A stretch of 64,000 nt of DNA from positions 868,001 to 932,000 of the forward strand of contig JAMXSV010000017.1 of the NCBI GenBank assembly GCA_027559495.1. Reading direction: 5' to 3'. A model generated the notes under the pieces. That model saw nothing but the letters and a program-made list of their open reading frames with translations, did no database searches and was not told the DNA's origin. The position numbers and the translations under genes are program-made. Source of the DNA: Aurifilum marmelostoma. Taxonomy: Eukaryota > Ascomycota > Sordariomycetes > Diaporthales > Cryphonectriaceae. This document shows, piece after piece, positions 49,081-61,513 of this stretch (its first letter is position 1; every line of letters starts with the position of its first letter).

Positions 49081-52000
49081 CGGGATCGGCAGGGGACCTG
49101 ACTGAGTGGGTGAGTGCCTGCCTTGCTTGTCCAACGCCTTCGGAGTCTTGGTTTCCCTAGTGACACATACGCAGTTGTGATGTTTGCCTGAATGGCAATT
49201 TGTTCTTGCCTCAAGCAGACAAACTATCATGTGAATCAGGGGCCTACGTCATGGAGAGCGTACTTTGGAGATGCGGTGGGACCAGCACGCCTTTAGACTA
49301 GAGCCAGACCTCCCCAGAAGGCCAGCTTCATTGGGCGGAGCTGGACGGACTAGACCATCGTTTCCGATTATTCTGGGAGTTGCCATCTGGGAGGAGGTCC
49401 CGCATGTGTAACAGGAAGGACCTGGAGTCACCTCTGTGCGGTGATAGTGGGGTCTTGTGACCTCTGACGTAGACCTGCCTCAGAGACATGGGAAATGTTG
49501 ATTCTCCATCCGACAGAGAGCTCACAACCCCGCGGTATCCTGTCAGCCCTCAGGAGGAGTGGGATGGAGGGGCAACAGCGGGCCACGATGGCGAAGTGAC
49601 GTAGCAGGGTCTCTCCTATTGTACTACGCTGAGAATGGTATGCCTAAGTACCTATACTCGATCGAACGGATATCAGCTCATTACCAGCCTGATCATATCG
49701 GGTAGACATGGTTTTGCTTAGTACTATGCACTACTGGTTCGTACACAATGCAGTACAAAGTCATCTGGCCTGGTCTGGTCAAGCTGGCCTGTGTGTGACC
49801 CCCAGCCTCTCAGGTCTGACAAGCCCTGCCTAATGTCAACATTCCGCGGCTGACTGTACAACTCCCTCCTGCTGTCTCTCCGACTGTATCTGCATAGCAT
49901 TGCTCGCAGCTTCTACCGACAGAGAAATAGATGAAAGCGTTGAGGACTTTGATGACGTTGTGGGTGCTTGAGAAGGTCTGTTACCTCAAAGAGTAAGTGG
50001 GCCCACTACTGCACCTCGCCCTATTGGCTGCTGCTATTTGCTGCTGCCAAGACCCCGCAATGACGTGTACGAGCTGGCGGGGGATTGGCCCATCATCAGC
50101 CAAACAGTAAAAGAGAGGAGAACATGGGAAAGTCTCGCCAGAAGGGACAAAACCCCCATCTCGCGCTACTGAGTACTATGGTAACAGAATTGTGAGAGTG
50201 GGCCCTGCTGGATTGTTCCTGCAGGACGGCCGTATCCCAGACCCCATAAAATCATCAATGCGTCCTCGCGCCCTGGAAGCCGAGATCTCGATCGTGCCGC
50301 CACTTCTCTGATCGACGCTGAAGTGGCGTCCGGACCGATCACTCCGCTATGACGCCCCCTGTGCTTGTACAAGCCGCATCTGCCCAGCCACGGACTGCGC
50401 TTCAGCCTATGAGGCTTGTCGCAGCAGAGGCACGAGACTCAATCGCTGGCAGGCCTGCCTGGGCGACGCTGGGCTAAGTGCTGCTGCTGAAAGGGGGCGC
50501 GGGCAAGTCGACGGTGGACCTCGGTATGGGACTATCGTCGGCTTACTCTTTGTGCTCCGCCCTGCAGTGTACATCGCGATCTTCGTGCCCCCTTTTTCCT
50601 CGGCCTTCCACCTGTTTCCGGAATCTCACGAGAAGGCAAGAACATCTTCTGAGGCAGGTCCGAGGTGCTACCGAACACCCACGATGATGCAGATGACCTG
50701 AAGCTGCCTGCTGGTGCGCGGGGCACAGCAGGGAGGAGGAAGAAGTGCATGGGCAACCTCGGCCTGGTGAGCAATATGGGACGACACCAATCTCGACGAT
50801 GACCTCGTGCCTCTTCACCGCCGTACCCGACATGCAGGTGTCGTGCATCTAGGTTGAACTAGCTACGATATCCCCCACTTCCTATCCCTCCGCACTCGTC
50901 TTCCCTCCTATCCGCCGACCTGGCCTGCCAACAGCCTCCTTCTCTATGCCTTCCTCAACTTCGATCTTGACTGCATTCGAAAACGGCCTGTCCTTATGCG
51001 TCTCCGAATGTGCCGACTCGAAGCGTCTGTCGACAGGTGACCAGTGATTGACAGGGTATTGACTCTGTAATACATCACTAAGGCCGCCACAGATAGCTGC
51101 TGATTGTCAAGCGACATCACCAGAAGGCAGCATGATCCGAGACATCACACTCAGACATCGAAAGGAGACTCGCTCATAAGGGCATTAGTCAATACAATAC
51201 GGTGCAGATAAGGTAACCGCACAATGCTGCGATGAATAACATCTTCGAGTGCTACCTACTTTGGTACACCAACCGACCTTCCGTCACTGGAATTTACAAG
51301 GCGGCAAAACACATCGGATGATTCCGACTGTCCCACGATCTGTCACAAAGAACACAAGTGTGCTCAGGCTGTAGTAGGCATCCGCACTAGGTATGCACAC
51401 TCATCATAGGATGATGGGAACGGAGGGGGGGACACCGGTGGAGGGGACCATCACGTCGTTCTGGCCACACGAGAAAAATTGTTTTGTTGCGAGGTTTGTC
51501 AACATACCTACTGCCTGACCCTGGCACGGACTATGTGGTTCGGGTCTTGAGCGTGCACGTATCTGTGTCTTCTCAAGTAGAAGCGGCACTCATGATAACC
51601 TTGATGTCCGTCAACGAGACAGATTTCGAAGGATAATGGGTGGACATTCCCCCAAAGCAAACTGCGCCAAAAGGCATTACTGCATCCGGAGATGATGACT
51701 GGATTCACGATGAGCGTGGCTTGATCTCATCGGCTTCGAGGTAAATAAATTGATTTAGTTTGGATTCATTGTTCTATTAGAGGAAGTCATCTGCAAGAGC
51801 GTCACACCTGTCCCAATACTCTATCTGCACTCGAAGTGAAACTCATCTTATCATTTCATCAACGCCCCTCCCCCCCTCTCGGCGCCCTCTGGTAATCACA
51901 GCTAGCCGTGAGTGTGGATTCAAGACGACCAGAGGTACTTATATGTCCCATACAATCGAGAGAGTGATCAGGTGCTGATTTCTTCAAATATCGACGATGA

Positions 52001-53606
52001 TCAATCTGGCAACCTGGATATAGCAATCGATACATTTGCAATTTCAATTAGGTTCTGAGTCACAGGTGCGTTCTGCCATAGGCCTTGCCCTCCGACGAAG
52101 TGGGATCAATTCCCGAGAATGGAGAATGCGCCGACAGTGAGGAGATTGTAGGGACCGAAGATCGAGAAGGGAACGGGGACGAGAGGCAAGGCAGACGACA
52201 AGTGGCACCAAAGAAAAGGGAGTAACGATGCCTCCAGTCATAAACAGTCATTCAGATGGCCCTTTAGCATGTCAAGGCAACTGCGACAACACCTGCTCCA
52301 GCCTCGAAGAACTCCTGGGATCAGCGTCTAATCGGTTGGTCGCGTTCTTCGATGATGTTGACAACTGCCGCCTCTGAGTTAGTAGATTTCAAGCACCGCC
52401 AAAATCGCAGGACTACACGACTAGATGGCAATGCTCTTGTTGTGGTCGGCGCTGGTGTAGAGCGGTTCATGCAATCCCTCCCGCATCTTAGTGGGCTGTG
52501 CTTTCGGCGGCTGGACAGAAGAGACAGAGATTACTATCGTCAGTTCGTCCAGCAAGCCTCACTTGCTTCCACTATCTCTTTCAAAGGGGCGTGGGCCTGC
52601 GAGGCAGCATGTGGGTTGGGAACTCCGTCAGACTGTTGACTACGCATGTCCTTCGAGATGAAGGGCCTCGACCAAAAGTTGTATCATCCGTGGATCGTTT
52701 CGAGATTTGATATCAATATTTTGGATCATCTCTTTGTCATCATTGTGTATTCTTGAGCTTCACTGGATTTCAACTTCGATACTAACGACATACTCTACAT
52801 ATACTCGCTCAAGCGGGCACCTCAGGCTCCTGCTCCTCAAATAGTTTACTCGAGACTCATTGGGACAGGCTCTCCTCCTTCGAACTTTGGAAAGACCTCT
52901 GATATCCGCATGATGTATACACCCCACTCCATCGGCAATCCGATCAAACGACAGTCTTCAATCACTTATAGCTTCTTGTGTTTCGTCAAGACCAGATGAG
53001 AAAGTCTTTTTAAAATCCACTTGCTCCAGAACGACCGCTTACTTGTGTTGTGAAAAACCGCGGCAGACTATCCTGCTAGAGAAGCCCATGCCTCGTCTCG
53101 ACAACTATACAACTAATCATCGTTCAGCATTTCTTTACTCTTCTGCAGCCAAATCTGAGCATGCGTCGATCTGTTCTTCCACCTTATCCATATCACCTCC
53201 CCGTTCTCCTTTTCCATTTACAAGAGCCAAAAGCTCGCCATCATGCGTTCAAATGCACAGTCGTTCTAGAGCTTGTTCGCTGCATGTACATTATCAACAG
53301 ATCTGGAATAATGGCGATGGAATACCTGAAGATGTGATGAAAATTGCAAGCCAGCACTTTTTCAAAGCGCTCTTGGGTCCTCTCACCGCCAACTAGCAGC
53401 GGAGGGTATGGTTGGGAGCAGCCACGTACTTGCTTAGTCGCGGTATGGGAACCAGTCAACAGAATGGAGGAGCTGCTGGAATGCCAGGGCAACTCGACTT
53501 CGACCTCCTTATGTATTACTTGCAAGAAGGGTCATATGCAAGGGGGGGGGCGGCAGAGGACGAGAGTCAAGTCTAGCTTGTTCTTGAATGGGTTCAAAAA
53601 AGGACC
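49081..53606. other. About 4.5 kb with no supportable gene
   Basis: The first part belongs to the distal grg-1 promoter. The rest holds only short open frames without domains and few long repeats. The segment 52.7-53.4 kb is noticeably more AT-rich than its surroundings. Nothing else seen. Confidence 0.45.
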
Positions 53607-53612
53607 AAAAAA
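53607..53612 (-). terminator. RNA polymerase III terminator of tRNA-Glu
   Basis: A T6 run on the minus strand begins five bases past the tRNA 3' end. A second T6 run lies just beyond, at 53595-53600. Confidence 0.8.
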
Positions 53613-53617
53613 TCGGA

Positions 53618-53689
53618 TTCCCATACCGAGAATTGAACTCGGGGCTCACGCTTGAGAGGCGTGAATGTTGACCACTACACCATATGGGA
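53618..53689 (-). tRNA. tRNA-Glu (anticodon CUC)
   Basis: Full cloverleaf of 72 nt without intron. Acceptor stem TCCCATA pairs with TATGGGA, discriminator A. The D-arm contains TGGTGTAGTGG (A box). The anticodon stem CACGC/GCGTG encloses the loop CTCTCAA, anticodon CTC. The T-arm CCGAG/CTCGG encloses TTCAATT (B box). A pol III terminator follows. Confidence 0.95.
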
Positions 53690-54585
53690 CTTGCTAGTTG
53701 ACCTTTGTTTCGATTGGCAGTGGCCCTGGACGTCTTTCCTATCTAGACCGGGCCCCAGGGCTCTGTCTTGTTGGACGTTCTTGTGATGGAAGGCGCAGAT
53801 GGGCTTGGTCCGGCTTCGAGGCAGGAGCGTGAGAGGGAAACAGCCAGCACCAGCCGGCAGGCGAGACTGACTATTCGGGTTGCATTACAAGACTTACTAC
53901 TATTCTATCTAATTGGGGGTGTGCTAAAACTGGTACTGTAGGTTTAATTTTGAGCGTCTCCGTCTGGAGACTTTGGACGGGCGTAGTCCCCCCGACGGCC
54001 ATCTCGAGTTCTTCCGACAAATCTAAAGATATGTGTCCCAAAGGATTCGTCTCGTCAGTATGCCCGTGTCCTCCTAGATATGATCGACAAGAAGGCAGAT
54101 GCTGAACCTTCTGCACCCACGGACCGATAGCGTGCCCATGCTTCCACCACACTCGGCGATGTTCCGAAAGGCGTCATCGGTATCTCATGGAAAGGCTCTA
54201 TCATTTGTATGATTGGACCAGTTCTTGGTTAGCTTGGAATGGTCTGCATGTGATGATCCTCCTTTGGGCCGGCCGTTGCATTGCTGCGCCAAGAGGCTGG
54301 ATTGCAGCAAGACCTCGGGCTGCGCCACCTGCACTGGACCGCTGCACCACTGCAAGTGAGCGCTGGGGTTGCGGCCCGTTCCCTCTAGGAGATTCGAATC
54401 GAAGGTGCCAAGCTTGGGCCATCAAATACCACAGTGTCACCCTGACCATCTTTCTTGCTTGGCATCTCTCGGTTTCCTCCAACGACATCCCAGCCCACGA
54501 GGATTTCCATGAGAGGGGCGGGTGGTGGCTGAGAGGGAGGGACTTTCTTTCAGGTTATGATCTTCTTCACCTGGTCCAGCCAATC
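53690..54585. other. Intergenic region
   Basis: Upstream flank of the tRNA and 3' flank of the glycosyltransferase-like gene. No gene seen. Confidence 0.4.
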
Positions 54586-55542
54586 TCACCGACCGCACGT
54601 ATCCCAGCTCGTCATATTCGCGTCGAGGTGCCACTCCGTCAGCCTCTGCAGCAAGACGGGGTCGATGTCTCGGTTCGCCTTCATGAACACCGTCTCGTAC
54701 GGGTGCACATTGGTACCGAGGTACCTGTCCTTGTACAGAAAGTCGTCTGGCTTACCCGCCACCTCGCAGAAACTCTCGAATGAGGGGCGCGAGTGGGGCG
54801 CCGTCATAACAACGTCCACCTCATAGCCCTGGGACTTGATGAGGGTCGTGATACCGATCTCGGCATGAACAGCCTTCTTGAGCGAGGAAAAGCACGGCGT
54901 GAAGCCAACCGGGTCCAGGCTGGTGCCGTAAAAGTCGGTGACTGAGGCGGAGAGGGCGAGCTCTGGGTCGAGCAGGATGGACATGCCCACGTCGTCGGTC
55001 GCAAGGAGCATTGACTGAAGGTGGATTCGGGGGTGGCAGTTGAGGGTCGTGCCCACGAGCTGATTCCAAGGCGATTGTGTTCTTACGTCAGCCCTCCACA
55101 TACAACTCAGACGCAGCCCGCCAAACGGGGATGATCTGGGTCCTTACCTTGACCGTGTCAGTGATCTTGCCCAGAAACGCATCCATCCAGCAGCTCGGAA
55201 AGTACGTCGGGGCAAAAGGCCCCCGCACGCTCGCGTTCATGGTGATGAAGCGCTTGTATTTCTTCCACAGGTCGTCCTGGCGCAGGACCTCCCCGTGCGC
55301 CCCGATGTCGAAACACCTGTTTTCGCGCTGCACGATCCGGATGTTGGGCAGGTCGGGCAGCATGGTGTAAGCGTCGGTGTCGCCGTTGAAGATGAAGACG
55401 AAGTCGGCACGGCCGTGCAGACCGTTGCGGATAAAAAAGGCGAAGTTTTCGCGTGCATTCTCCGACTCGGCGTAGGTGTACAGCACGAGGGGCCGCATGC
55501 TGTCATCGTCACTGCTCTGGGGCTCGCTCGCGCTCGCGCTCG

Positions 55543-55573
<31 letters not shown>

Positions 55574-55738
55574 GCTGCTGCTGCCGCCCTTGCCGCCGAG
55601 CCCGGGCAGATTGGAGAGGACCCCGTCTGCAGCTTGTGGGCGTAGGAAGCTGACGCTCCAGGCGAGCCATATGAACAGCAGCGTCGCGGCGGCGGCGGTC
55701 CTCCAGCTTACCAGGGCGGAGCCGGCGAGCTTGACCAT
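54586..55738 (-). CDS. Type II membrane protein, glycosyltransferase-like
   Basis: Two exons, 55148-55738 and 54586-55059, with an 88-nt intron; 354 residues. A single N-terminal hydrophobic segment (residues about 8-30) followed by a Ser/Asp/Ala low-complexity stem suggests a Golgi type II topology. The globular part starts at RPLVLYTYAESENAREN and contains VFIFNGDTDAY, RENRCFDIGAHGEVL, ITMNASVRGPF and LLATDDVGMSILLD. NGDTD could be a DxD-type metal site, and the NASVRGPF stretch recalls the RgpF-like glycosyltransferases. I do not recognise a named family, and the activity is inference. The stem is coded by hexanucleotide repeats (55522-55583). A longer reading exists upstream of 55738, but this ATG opens the signal anchor. 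The stop directly abuts a GTGAGA donor-like site, so a further 3' exon cannot be excluded. Confidence 0.72.
55522..55583. repeat. Imperfect hexanucleotide repeat inside the glycosyltransferase-like gene
   Basis: GCTCGC units followed by GCTGTC units, then GCTGCT. On the minus strand they encode alternating Ser-Ala, then Ser-Asp pairs and a Ser run in the predicted lumenal stem. Confidence 0.8.
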
Positions 55739-57751
55739 CGCGACAAGGAAAGAAAGGGCGGGAGGGTCAGGAAATTGGACTTGCCCTGGAGGCAAGCCAG
55801 GAGTAGAGACGAAGGCCCCCTTCGGGAATTGGTTCTTCCTTGATGTTTTCCTCTTAATTGTAAATCTGTTGTTATATGGGCGAGACTGGCCTAGGAAAAG
55901 AATGATGATCCGGTCGCAATACGGTAAGCACGCTTGGAGATGACTGTCAGAACATTGTTTCTTTACGGGTTTCACAAAAAATGCGAGACGTAGACACATA
56001 CAACGAAAAAAAAAAAAAAAGAAGGGTCTCGATCCTCTTCCGCTCTCGACGCTGGGGCCCATTCTGATACTCATGTGGGACCCCCTTAGGGATGAGTGAT
56101 TACGCGTGCCGTCTTTCCCTGGGGGCGCGCCATGTTCCACCTCCCTGTGGGGGCATATTCATCGATTGGTTTCCAGTAGTTATGCTACCAGAAGATCATG
56201 TACTTGCTGTTATGCTTCCAATTACAAAGCATTCCTGAACCTCGTACTTGATGTACAATGACATTGTTGGCTCTTGGAGTTGAGAGATTTTCTCTTCTTC
56301 TCTATGGTGTTCCTCCCTACTCTGTTTCCTTTCCCTCGCAACATGGGAGGAAATGTGTCCAGTGGGCCCAAGCTGAAAGTCGCCGCAGTCCAGGCCCAAA
56401 GAGCCGGGATGCGCCAGGGGGTCGGGAATCTTGTTGCAACCAGCTAAAGCCATAGTTGGCGTCTTCGCTAGTCATACATGTACTGGCTAAATCGAACCCT
56501 CAATCAGTACCAAGACACGATAATCTCGTGAGAAGGAGGGATTCGTCTTCTCGCTCAGCCAATCTACTCTGAACCCCTCCCCCCCTTTTTTGTTGATGAA
56601 GAGAGGTTATTTGATCTCTGTGAAACTACTTGCTCGATTTCCCGAGAGTCAATTGATAGCCAATGGTCTCTGAATGGGTCACTTGTCCCATCTCAGGCGG
56701 CCGCTCTTTGATTCAGGTCCCAGCCAGGCCAGCCTCGTGTTATCTAACGACGAAAACGGATGATGAGTGGCTTGGGCCTCTAGCGCGTGCGGCGGCGAAG
56801 ACTCTAATGAACGCACGGGAGGGAGGGAAGAAGGGAAGCGTAGATAAGTGGTATTTATCTAGGGGGGGGGAGGGGGAAACGTGATCTATTTGCAGCATCT
56901 GGAATGTACTTGGTAGGTCAAAGCTGTGTGGCTTCATCTACCGTCACATGCCCGACTTGATGGGTCTGCATTCCCCAAGACGTTGCTTTGTTTGGTATTT
57001 CGCTGCTATTCTTGGTCTCGACGCCACTGTGCCTACTATGTACAGCACCTTTGGCAGAAGCTTGGCAGAGTATCTACAGTACCTGCTTCTCGATTCCTCC
57101 CTCCTTAACGCTTGCAACTTAAAAGTCGACAGTTTCATTGAGGACCACAACACTGTAGGCCATCCCTTGCAGCAGCCACAGCATCGTCGCAGCATTTTGG
57201 AAACTTCGGGCACCTATTGTTCTGGCTGTACGAAGTCGCCTCAACCTGCCAACTTTCTCACCCCAAATCTGCGACGAGGTCCACGTAAGCCCACCGCCCC
57301 CCCTCCCAAACCTTGCTGTACACAGTATGCCCGAACTTTCCGCACCACCTATTCCAGCCCCCTGGCATTCATCTACCGTGTAGCAATATGGCGTTGTTTC
57401 AATTTGATATATCGTGACCACCTTTTCAGGACCACTGATACGTCATGGAGCATCATCACCCCGAGGATATTCCCGGATACCAGAGGAGAAACGGTCATGT
57501 CACAGGCTCGGAAGATGGAGTCTCCTGCTCCCAATGGGCGATACAAGGACTGAGGCAAAACTTGGGAAAATGCAAACTGAGTTTATTTTTTGGGACTTGT
57601 GCAGAGATGACCCCTTGCTAATCATCAGTATGATATAGCTGATACACGAAAACCACAGGTTCATCATATACACAGTACATGGTGTGGGCTTGAGGCATCC
57701 AAATTCTCAGAATCTCATGCACAAACCTGCTACTGCTGTGGATCGCGCGGG
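55739..57751. other. Intergenic region
   Basis: About 2 kb without a supportable gene. An A15 run lies at 56006-56020 and a G-run near 56862-56869. The first part is the promoter of the glycosyltransferase-like gene. A plus-strand open frame of about 200 codons (56948-57553) shows no domain and is not accepted. Confidence 0.45.
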
Positions 57752-59101
57752 TCACGCGAATGTCTGGTCTTGTCCGCCTACGGAGAGACGCTGCTCAACC
57801 AGCGTCAGCCTCTTCTCTGTCGTGCTCAGACTCGACTGCAGGCCCATGCGCTCGTCTTCGGCCCTCTCGAGCAGCGTTCGGAGGCGCTGGTTCTCCTCGG
57901 TCAGCCTCTCCGCCTTGCGGCGCGAAAGGGCCTCAACCCTCTTGTAATGCTCGAGGAATACATCTCGTTGTGCAAGCTTCCTCTCAAGTGATGTGGGCCT
58001 GGCCCTGCGGTCGGTATCTGGATCTTCCCGTGCTTCGGGGTGTTGAGTGACAACGGCATTCTGGACGTGCAGACGCGAGATTTTCTGGACCTGGCCTTCG
58101 ATCTCTGCCAGGGTCGTGATGTTCTCAAACTCTGCAATGTCCGCCTTGACCAGCGCCCACAGGGTCTTGAGCGTGTCCTCCACAACCGTGTGGGCGTTTT
58201 TCAGATTCTGAAGTTCCTCGGTTACAATAAGGCGCTGCGAGACTGCGTCGTGGAGAGCCGCGTTCAACTGGCCGATCTCTGTCTGCAGTTGGCTGTTTCC
58301 CTCAACCAGCTGCTTGTTTCGCTCAATGTAGAGGTTGCTGGTTTGGCTTGAGAGGTCTAGGTCGTTAGCTGACGAGCTCACCTTACGATCTCGGAGCTGG
58401 CCAGGCCTCTGGCCGACCCAGGGAAACTTTCGCGTATGTGGAGCCTCTGGTGCCTCTTCGAAGACGATAGGTAGAGTGGGTATTCTCTTTACTCCATATC
58501 TTCTATTCCTTCTTCCGTTCCTTCCGTGACGCTTTGAGCGCGAGGGCATGCTCTGAACTGCAGCTAGGGGACGATTCATAAGACGAGGGTCAGACTGGCC
58601 AGGAAAAGACAGGTGGGCATGGGGGAACGGGTGGCGCACGGGAGGGAGGCGGAAGCCATGGAGATGTCTCTCGGCAGGGAACAGGGAAAGATTGGAAGGA
58701 GGAAGGGGGGCAGGCGAGTATCTAATGCTCACCTCGAAAGCTATCTCTTTGAGCTGCAAGGATGGGGCAAGGGCTGCGTCCATGTTGATATTCATGAGTT
58801 CGGTGATGTGGTCTCTGAGCCCTGACACGGCTCGCCTCCTCCTCAACTGCGGAGGAGTCTTCTCGACTCTCCTGTACAGACGTGCCAGAGCGAAAGGCAG
58901 CCTTCCGCGGCTGATGGCTGTGGGTTCCGCATTCGACCCCACAACATTGGCGGCACCGGAGGACGACCACCGGGTCGACTGGGCGAGATGCCTGGGAGCA
59001 TTCTTCGGGCCAGAGAATGACCACCTGCTTGCATCGGCTGGTGAGCCTGACCCGAAATAGATCGGTTCACGGAGAACGAGCCCGGTCTTGAGAGGAAGCA
59101 T
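57752..59101 (-). CDS. Coiled-coil protein of unknown function
   Basis: One long open frame of 449 codons. The C-terminal 200 residues are charged and heptad-like (SNLYIERNKQLVEGNSQLQ, LERKLAQRDVFLEHYKRVEA, RLTEENQRLRTLLERAEDE) and predict an extended coiled coil. The middle is basic (RSKRHGRNGRRNRRYG). The N-terminal part is Arg/Ser-rich and could be a mitochondrial presequence (inference). A GTGAGC donor at 58732 and an in-phase CAG acceptor just before the ATG at about 58550 would remove a Pro-rich stretch of some 60 codons without breaking frame, so an intron there is likely. Alternatively the gene starts at that internal ATG. I do not recognise the family. Confidence 0.6.
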   Translation of the reverse strand: MLPLKTGLVLREPIYFGSGSPADASRWSFSGPKNAPRHLAQSTRWSSSGAANVVGSNAEPTAISRGRLPFALARLYRRVEKTPPQLRRRRAVSGLRDHITELMNINMDAALAPSLQLKEIAFEVSIRYSPAPLPPSNLSLFPAERHLHGFRLPPVRHPFPHAHLSFPGQSDPRLMNRPLAAVQSMPSRSKRHGRNGRRNRRYGVKRIPTLPIVFEEAPEAPHTRKFPWVGQRPGQLRDRKVSSSANDLDLSSQTSNLYIERNKQLVEGNSQLQTEIGQLNAALHDAVSQRLIVTEELQNLKNAHTVVEDTLKTLWALVKADIAEFENITTLAEIEGQVQKISRLHVQNAVVTQHPEAREDPDTDRRARPTSLERKLAQRDVFLEHYKRVEALSRRKAERLTEENQRLRTLLERAEDERMGLQSSLSTTEKRLTLVEQRLSVGGQDQTFA

Positions 59102-60143
59102 GCTGGGTACGAATTCGAGCGATTGGAGACAAAGTAAGCAATTGAACCTCTTTGAGACACCTTATTCGAGCACAATTCACACACAGCCGCACTAGGTGGT
59201 GGCGACCAGGTTCACGGGTGTCCGTGACTTGGGAAAGGGCTGGCATGGATATTTAAGAGACTTATGCGGCCGCCTCTCGTTATGTTACATACCAGCTGTC
59301 TAAATACATGGCTACTGCGATATTTTTCTCCCCCTCCTCTACCATTGTCTTTTTTTCATTGTGGTCTATCACAATCACGATTGTACTCGGCCCGTGCCTT
59401 TACTTTGTTGCGAAGACGGGAGAAGATCAGAGCTAGGTCAGCAACAAAGGACATGCCTCTGTGCTTCAACGACGTCCGAGGCACTGTTGTCACACTGAAA
59501 GCCATGATCGACGGGCCACTTTCAAAAGGAGAAGAGGAACCCAAGAAAAAAAAAAAGGATTTTACTTATCAAATTCCTGATGCCACAGCTTCTGTGAATC
59601 CCCCCTCGTGGCCTTGGCAGACGCACAGTCCGCAGAAAACAAAGGGGGGGGGGGGCTTGAAAGCAATTCAAAGACATCGTCCCGATCTCCTTAGCAAATT
59701 CGAGGTTGCGCCACAGGTTGGTAGAATGACCTTTCCGAAGGCTTGACGACAGCGGCCGTTGTGTCTCGATCGAATCTGCGTTGCACCCTAGACTGACTGG
59801 AAGGCGTGGTCATGGAATGGATTCCTTCTATTGAAAGCCCCAGACTTTGAGAAGCCTTGGTTTCACAAAACTATGACAATGGCCACAGTCAAATCTCCGC
59901 TGATTATAATATGATAACACTATTGGACTGAGAATGAGTCCTGTGAAATGTCCTGATCTTCCAGCCAGTGTAATGACACGCGGGTGGCCATCACAAGGAA
60001 GCCGGCACCGTTCAGCGTAAGTTTCTCCCTGCCATTCAAACTTCGGAGGGGAAGTCACCACCAATGCCGTGGGCAGCTTGCGCCACGCCGCCAAACGGTA
60101 CAACAGGGCGATGGACTATCCAGAAGCATTAGTCAAATCTCGG
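59102..60143. other. Intergenic region
   Basis: About 1 kb. It contains the promoter of the coiled-coil gene and the 3' region of the HEI10 gene. An A12 run lies at 59548-59559 and a G12 run at 59643-59654. No gene seen. Confidence 0.45.
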
Positions 60144-61513
60144 TCAAACAGGTGAAGGAATGCGCGGAGATTTACCACGTGGCCGTACAGGCGATACGAT
60201 AGCGCCGACCATCGCAGGTCCTTGGCTGGTCTTCACGTGAGAACTCAGGCCGACTCCGCGGAAGGCGTCAGCACTGCTACGCTGGTTACGGTGCATCTCT
60301 CGCATAGGCTGTCGAGTCCTTCCTACACCATGCAGTGCCGCTGGATTGCCAACAAAACTTCCCGGCGCTGCGGCAAAGCCCATGCCACTTGTACCTTGGG
60401 GGTGCTGTTGATGGGTCGACGACGTTACAGGTAAATCAACTAGCCAAAAGTTCAGCGAGTTCGATTCCTTTTTTTTTTCATTTTAATCGTGCCTTGACAT
60501 ACCAAGTGATGGTGCGGACCTTGCCCAGGCCAAATTTGAGAGATCTGGTGGACCCATTTGAGGCGAGGTAGACACCGAAACCTGTGAGTTCAGCCCGTTG
60601 CCAAGGTGACTGGCAATATGAGATGTTCTGAGCTGCTGTTGGTAGGGCCCCAGGGGCTCCTGAGGCCGTCCCCGGTCTGTAGCGTTCAGAGTCGAATCCG
60701 CTGCATCAGGTGGAGCATGTTGTATGTGGCCAAGGATGGCCTTACGCTTGAGCTTGTCGTAGAGCTCCTGGGTCTGCGACAATTTGTGGTGTTTCTCCTT
60801 GTATGCCCGGGATAGATCACTATACTTCTTATGGAGCGTCTCCTGGTCCAAGGCCATGCCTGAGTTGGTTCAGTACAAGCTGTTGGTGTTTTCAAGAGCA
60901 GACCAAACTTACTGGCAATCGTGCTGTGCAGGCTTGTCAACTTAGAATTAGCGTCTTGAACGGTTCTGTCAAACTCATCCCTCAGGCGATCCTTTTCAGC
61001 CTGCATCTTCTTGAGTGTGTGGTTTGCCCAGGCCCTGGAACATCATGCTGGTTAGCACGGCCGCAGGTCAGAGGGTCCCAGCTGCCAGCAGAGTCACAAA
61101 CAGATCTTGCGCCGTCTGTAAAGACCAGAAGCTCAAAGCATGCCCTACACACTCCATGATGGCCTGGGGATCAAGTCCCCTCAGAATTGTGACCTTGATA
61201 GCTTCACTGGGATTGAGGTTGGTGACGCATGCATCCTCGGGTTCTGGCAGGTGGTCCCCACAGATTGGACAGTTGCGGTGGCCAGGAGGGACACCCCTGA
61301 GACCAGTACGGTCGGCACAGTCAATACAGAATACATGACTACACAGCAAACAACAGTCAGAAGACCACAAGATGTCTGGGCATTTTGAGAAACAATAGAG
61401 CAACAGTGCTACACATACCTGCAGGATGTTAACAAGGCCTGCTCACGCAGCACCACCCGGCAAGCCCCATTATTACACCGGAGTGCATAATCCATGGGTG
61501 TGAAATCCATCAT
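60144..61513 (-). CDS. hei10: HEI10/CCNB1IP1-type RING E3 ligase (meiotic crossover factor)
   Basis: Five exons, 61419-61513, 61102-61338, 60913-61034, 60503-60859 and 60144-60439; introns of 80, 67, 53 and 63 nt; 368 residues. The N-terminal RING spans MDYALRCNNGAC, TSCSHVFCIDCADRTGL and NCPICGDHL. It is followed by the family signature TNLNPSEAIKVTILRGL and IMECVGHALSFWSLQTAQD. Next comes a coiled coil (about residues 115-185), then a low-complexity tail ending in a basic PVRPRGKSPRIPSP. HEI10 is a ubiquitin/SUMO-type ligase that accumulates on synaptonemal complexes and marks crossover sites; it is also characterised in Sordaria. In-frame ATGs lie at 61513, 61510 and 61495; the last begins the conserved MDYALRC. 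The final exon was found by frame-conserving splice sites (GTATGT donor, GGCTAG acceptor). Confidence 0.88.

Noticed and set aside
56948..57553. 200-codon plus-strand open frame
   Set aside because: No domain, atypical composition and no plausible splice-linked neighbours.
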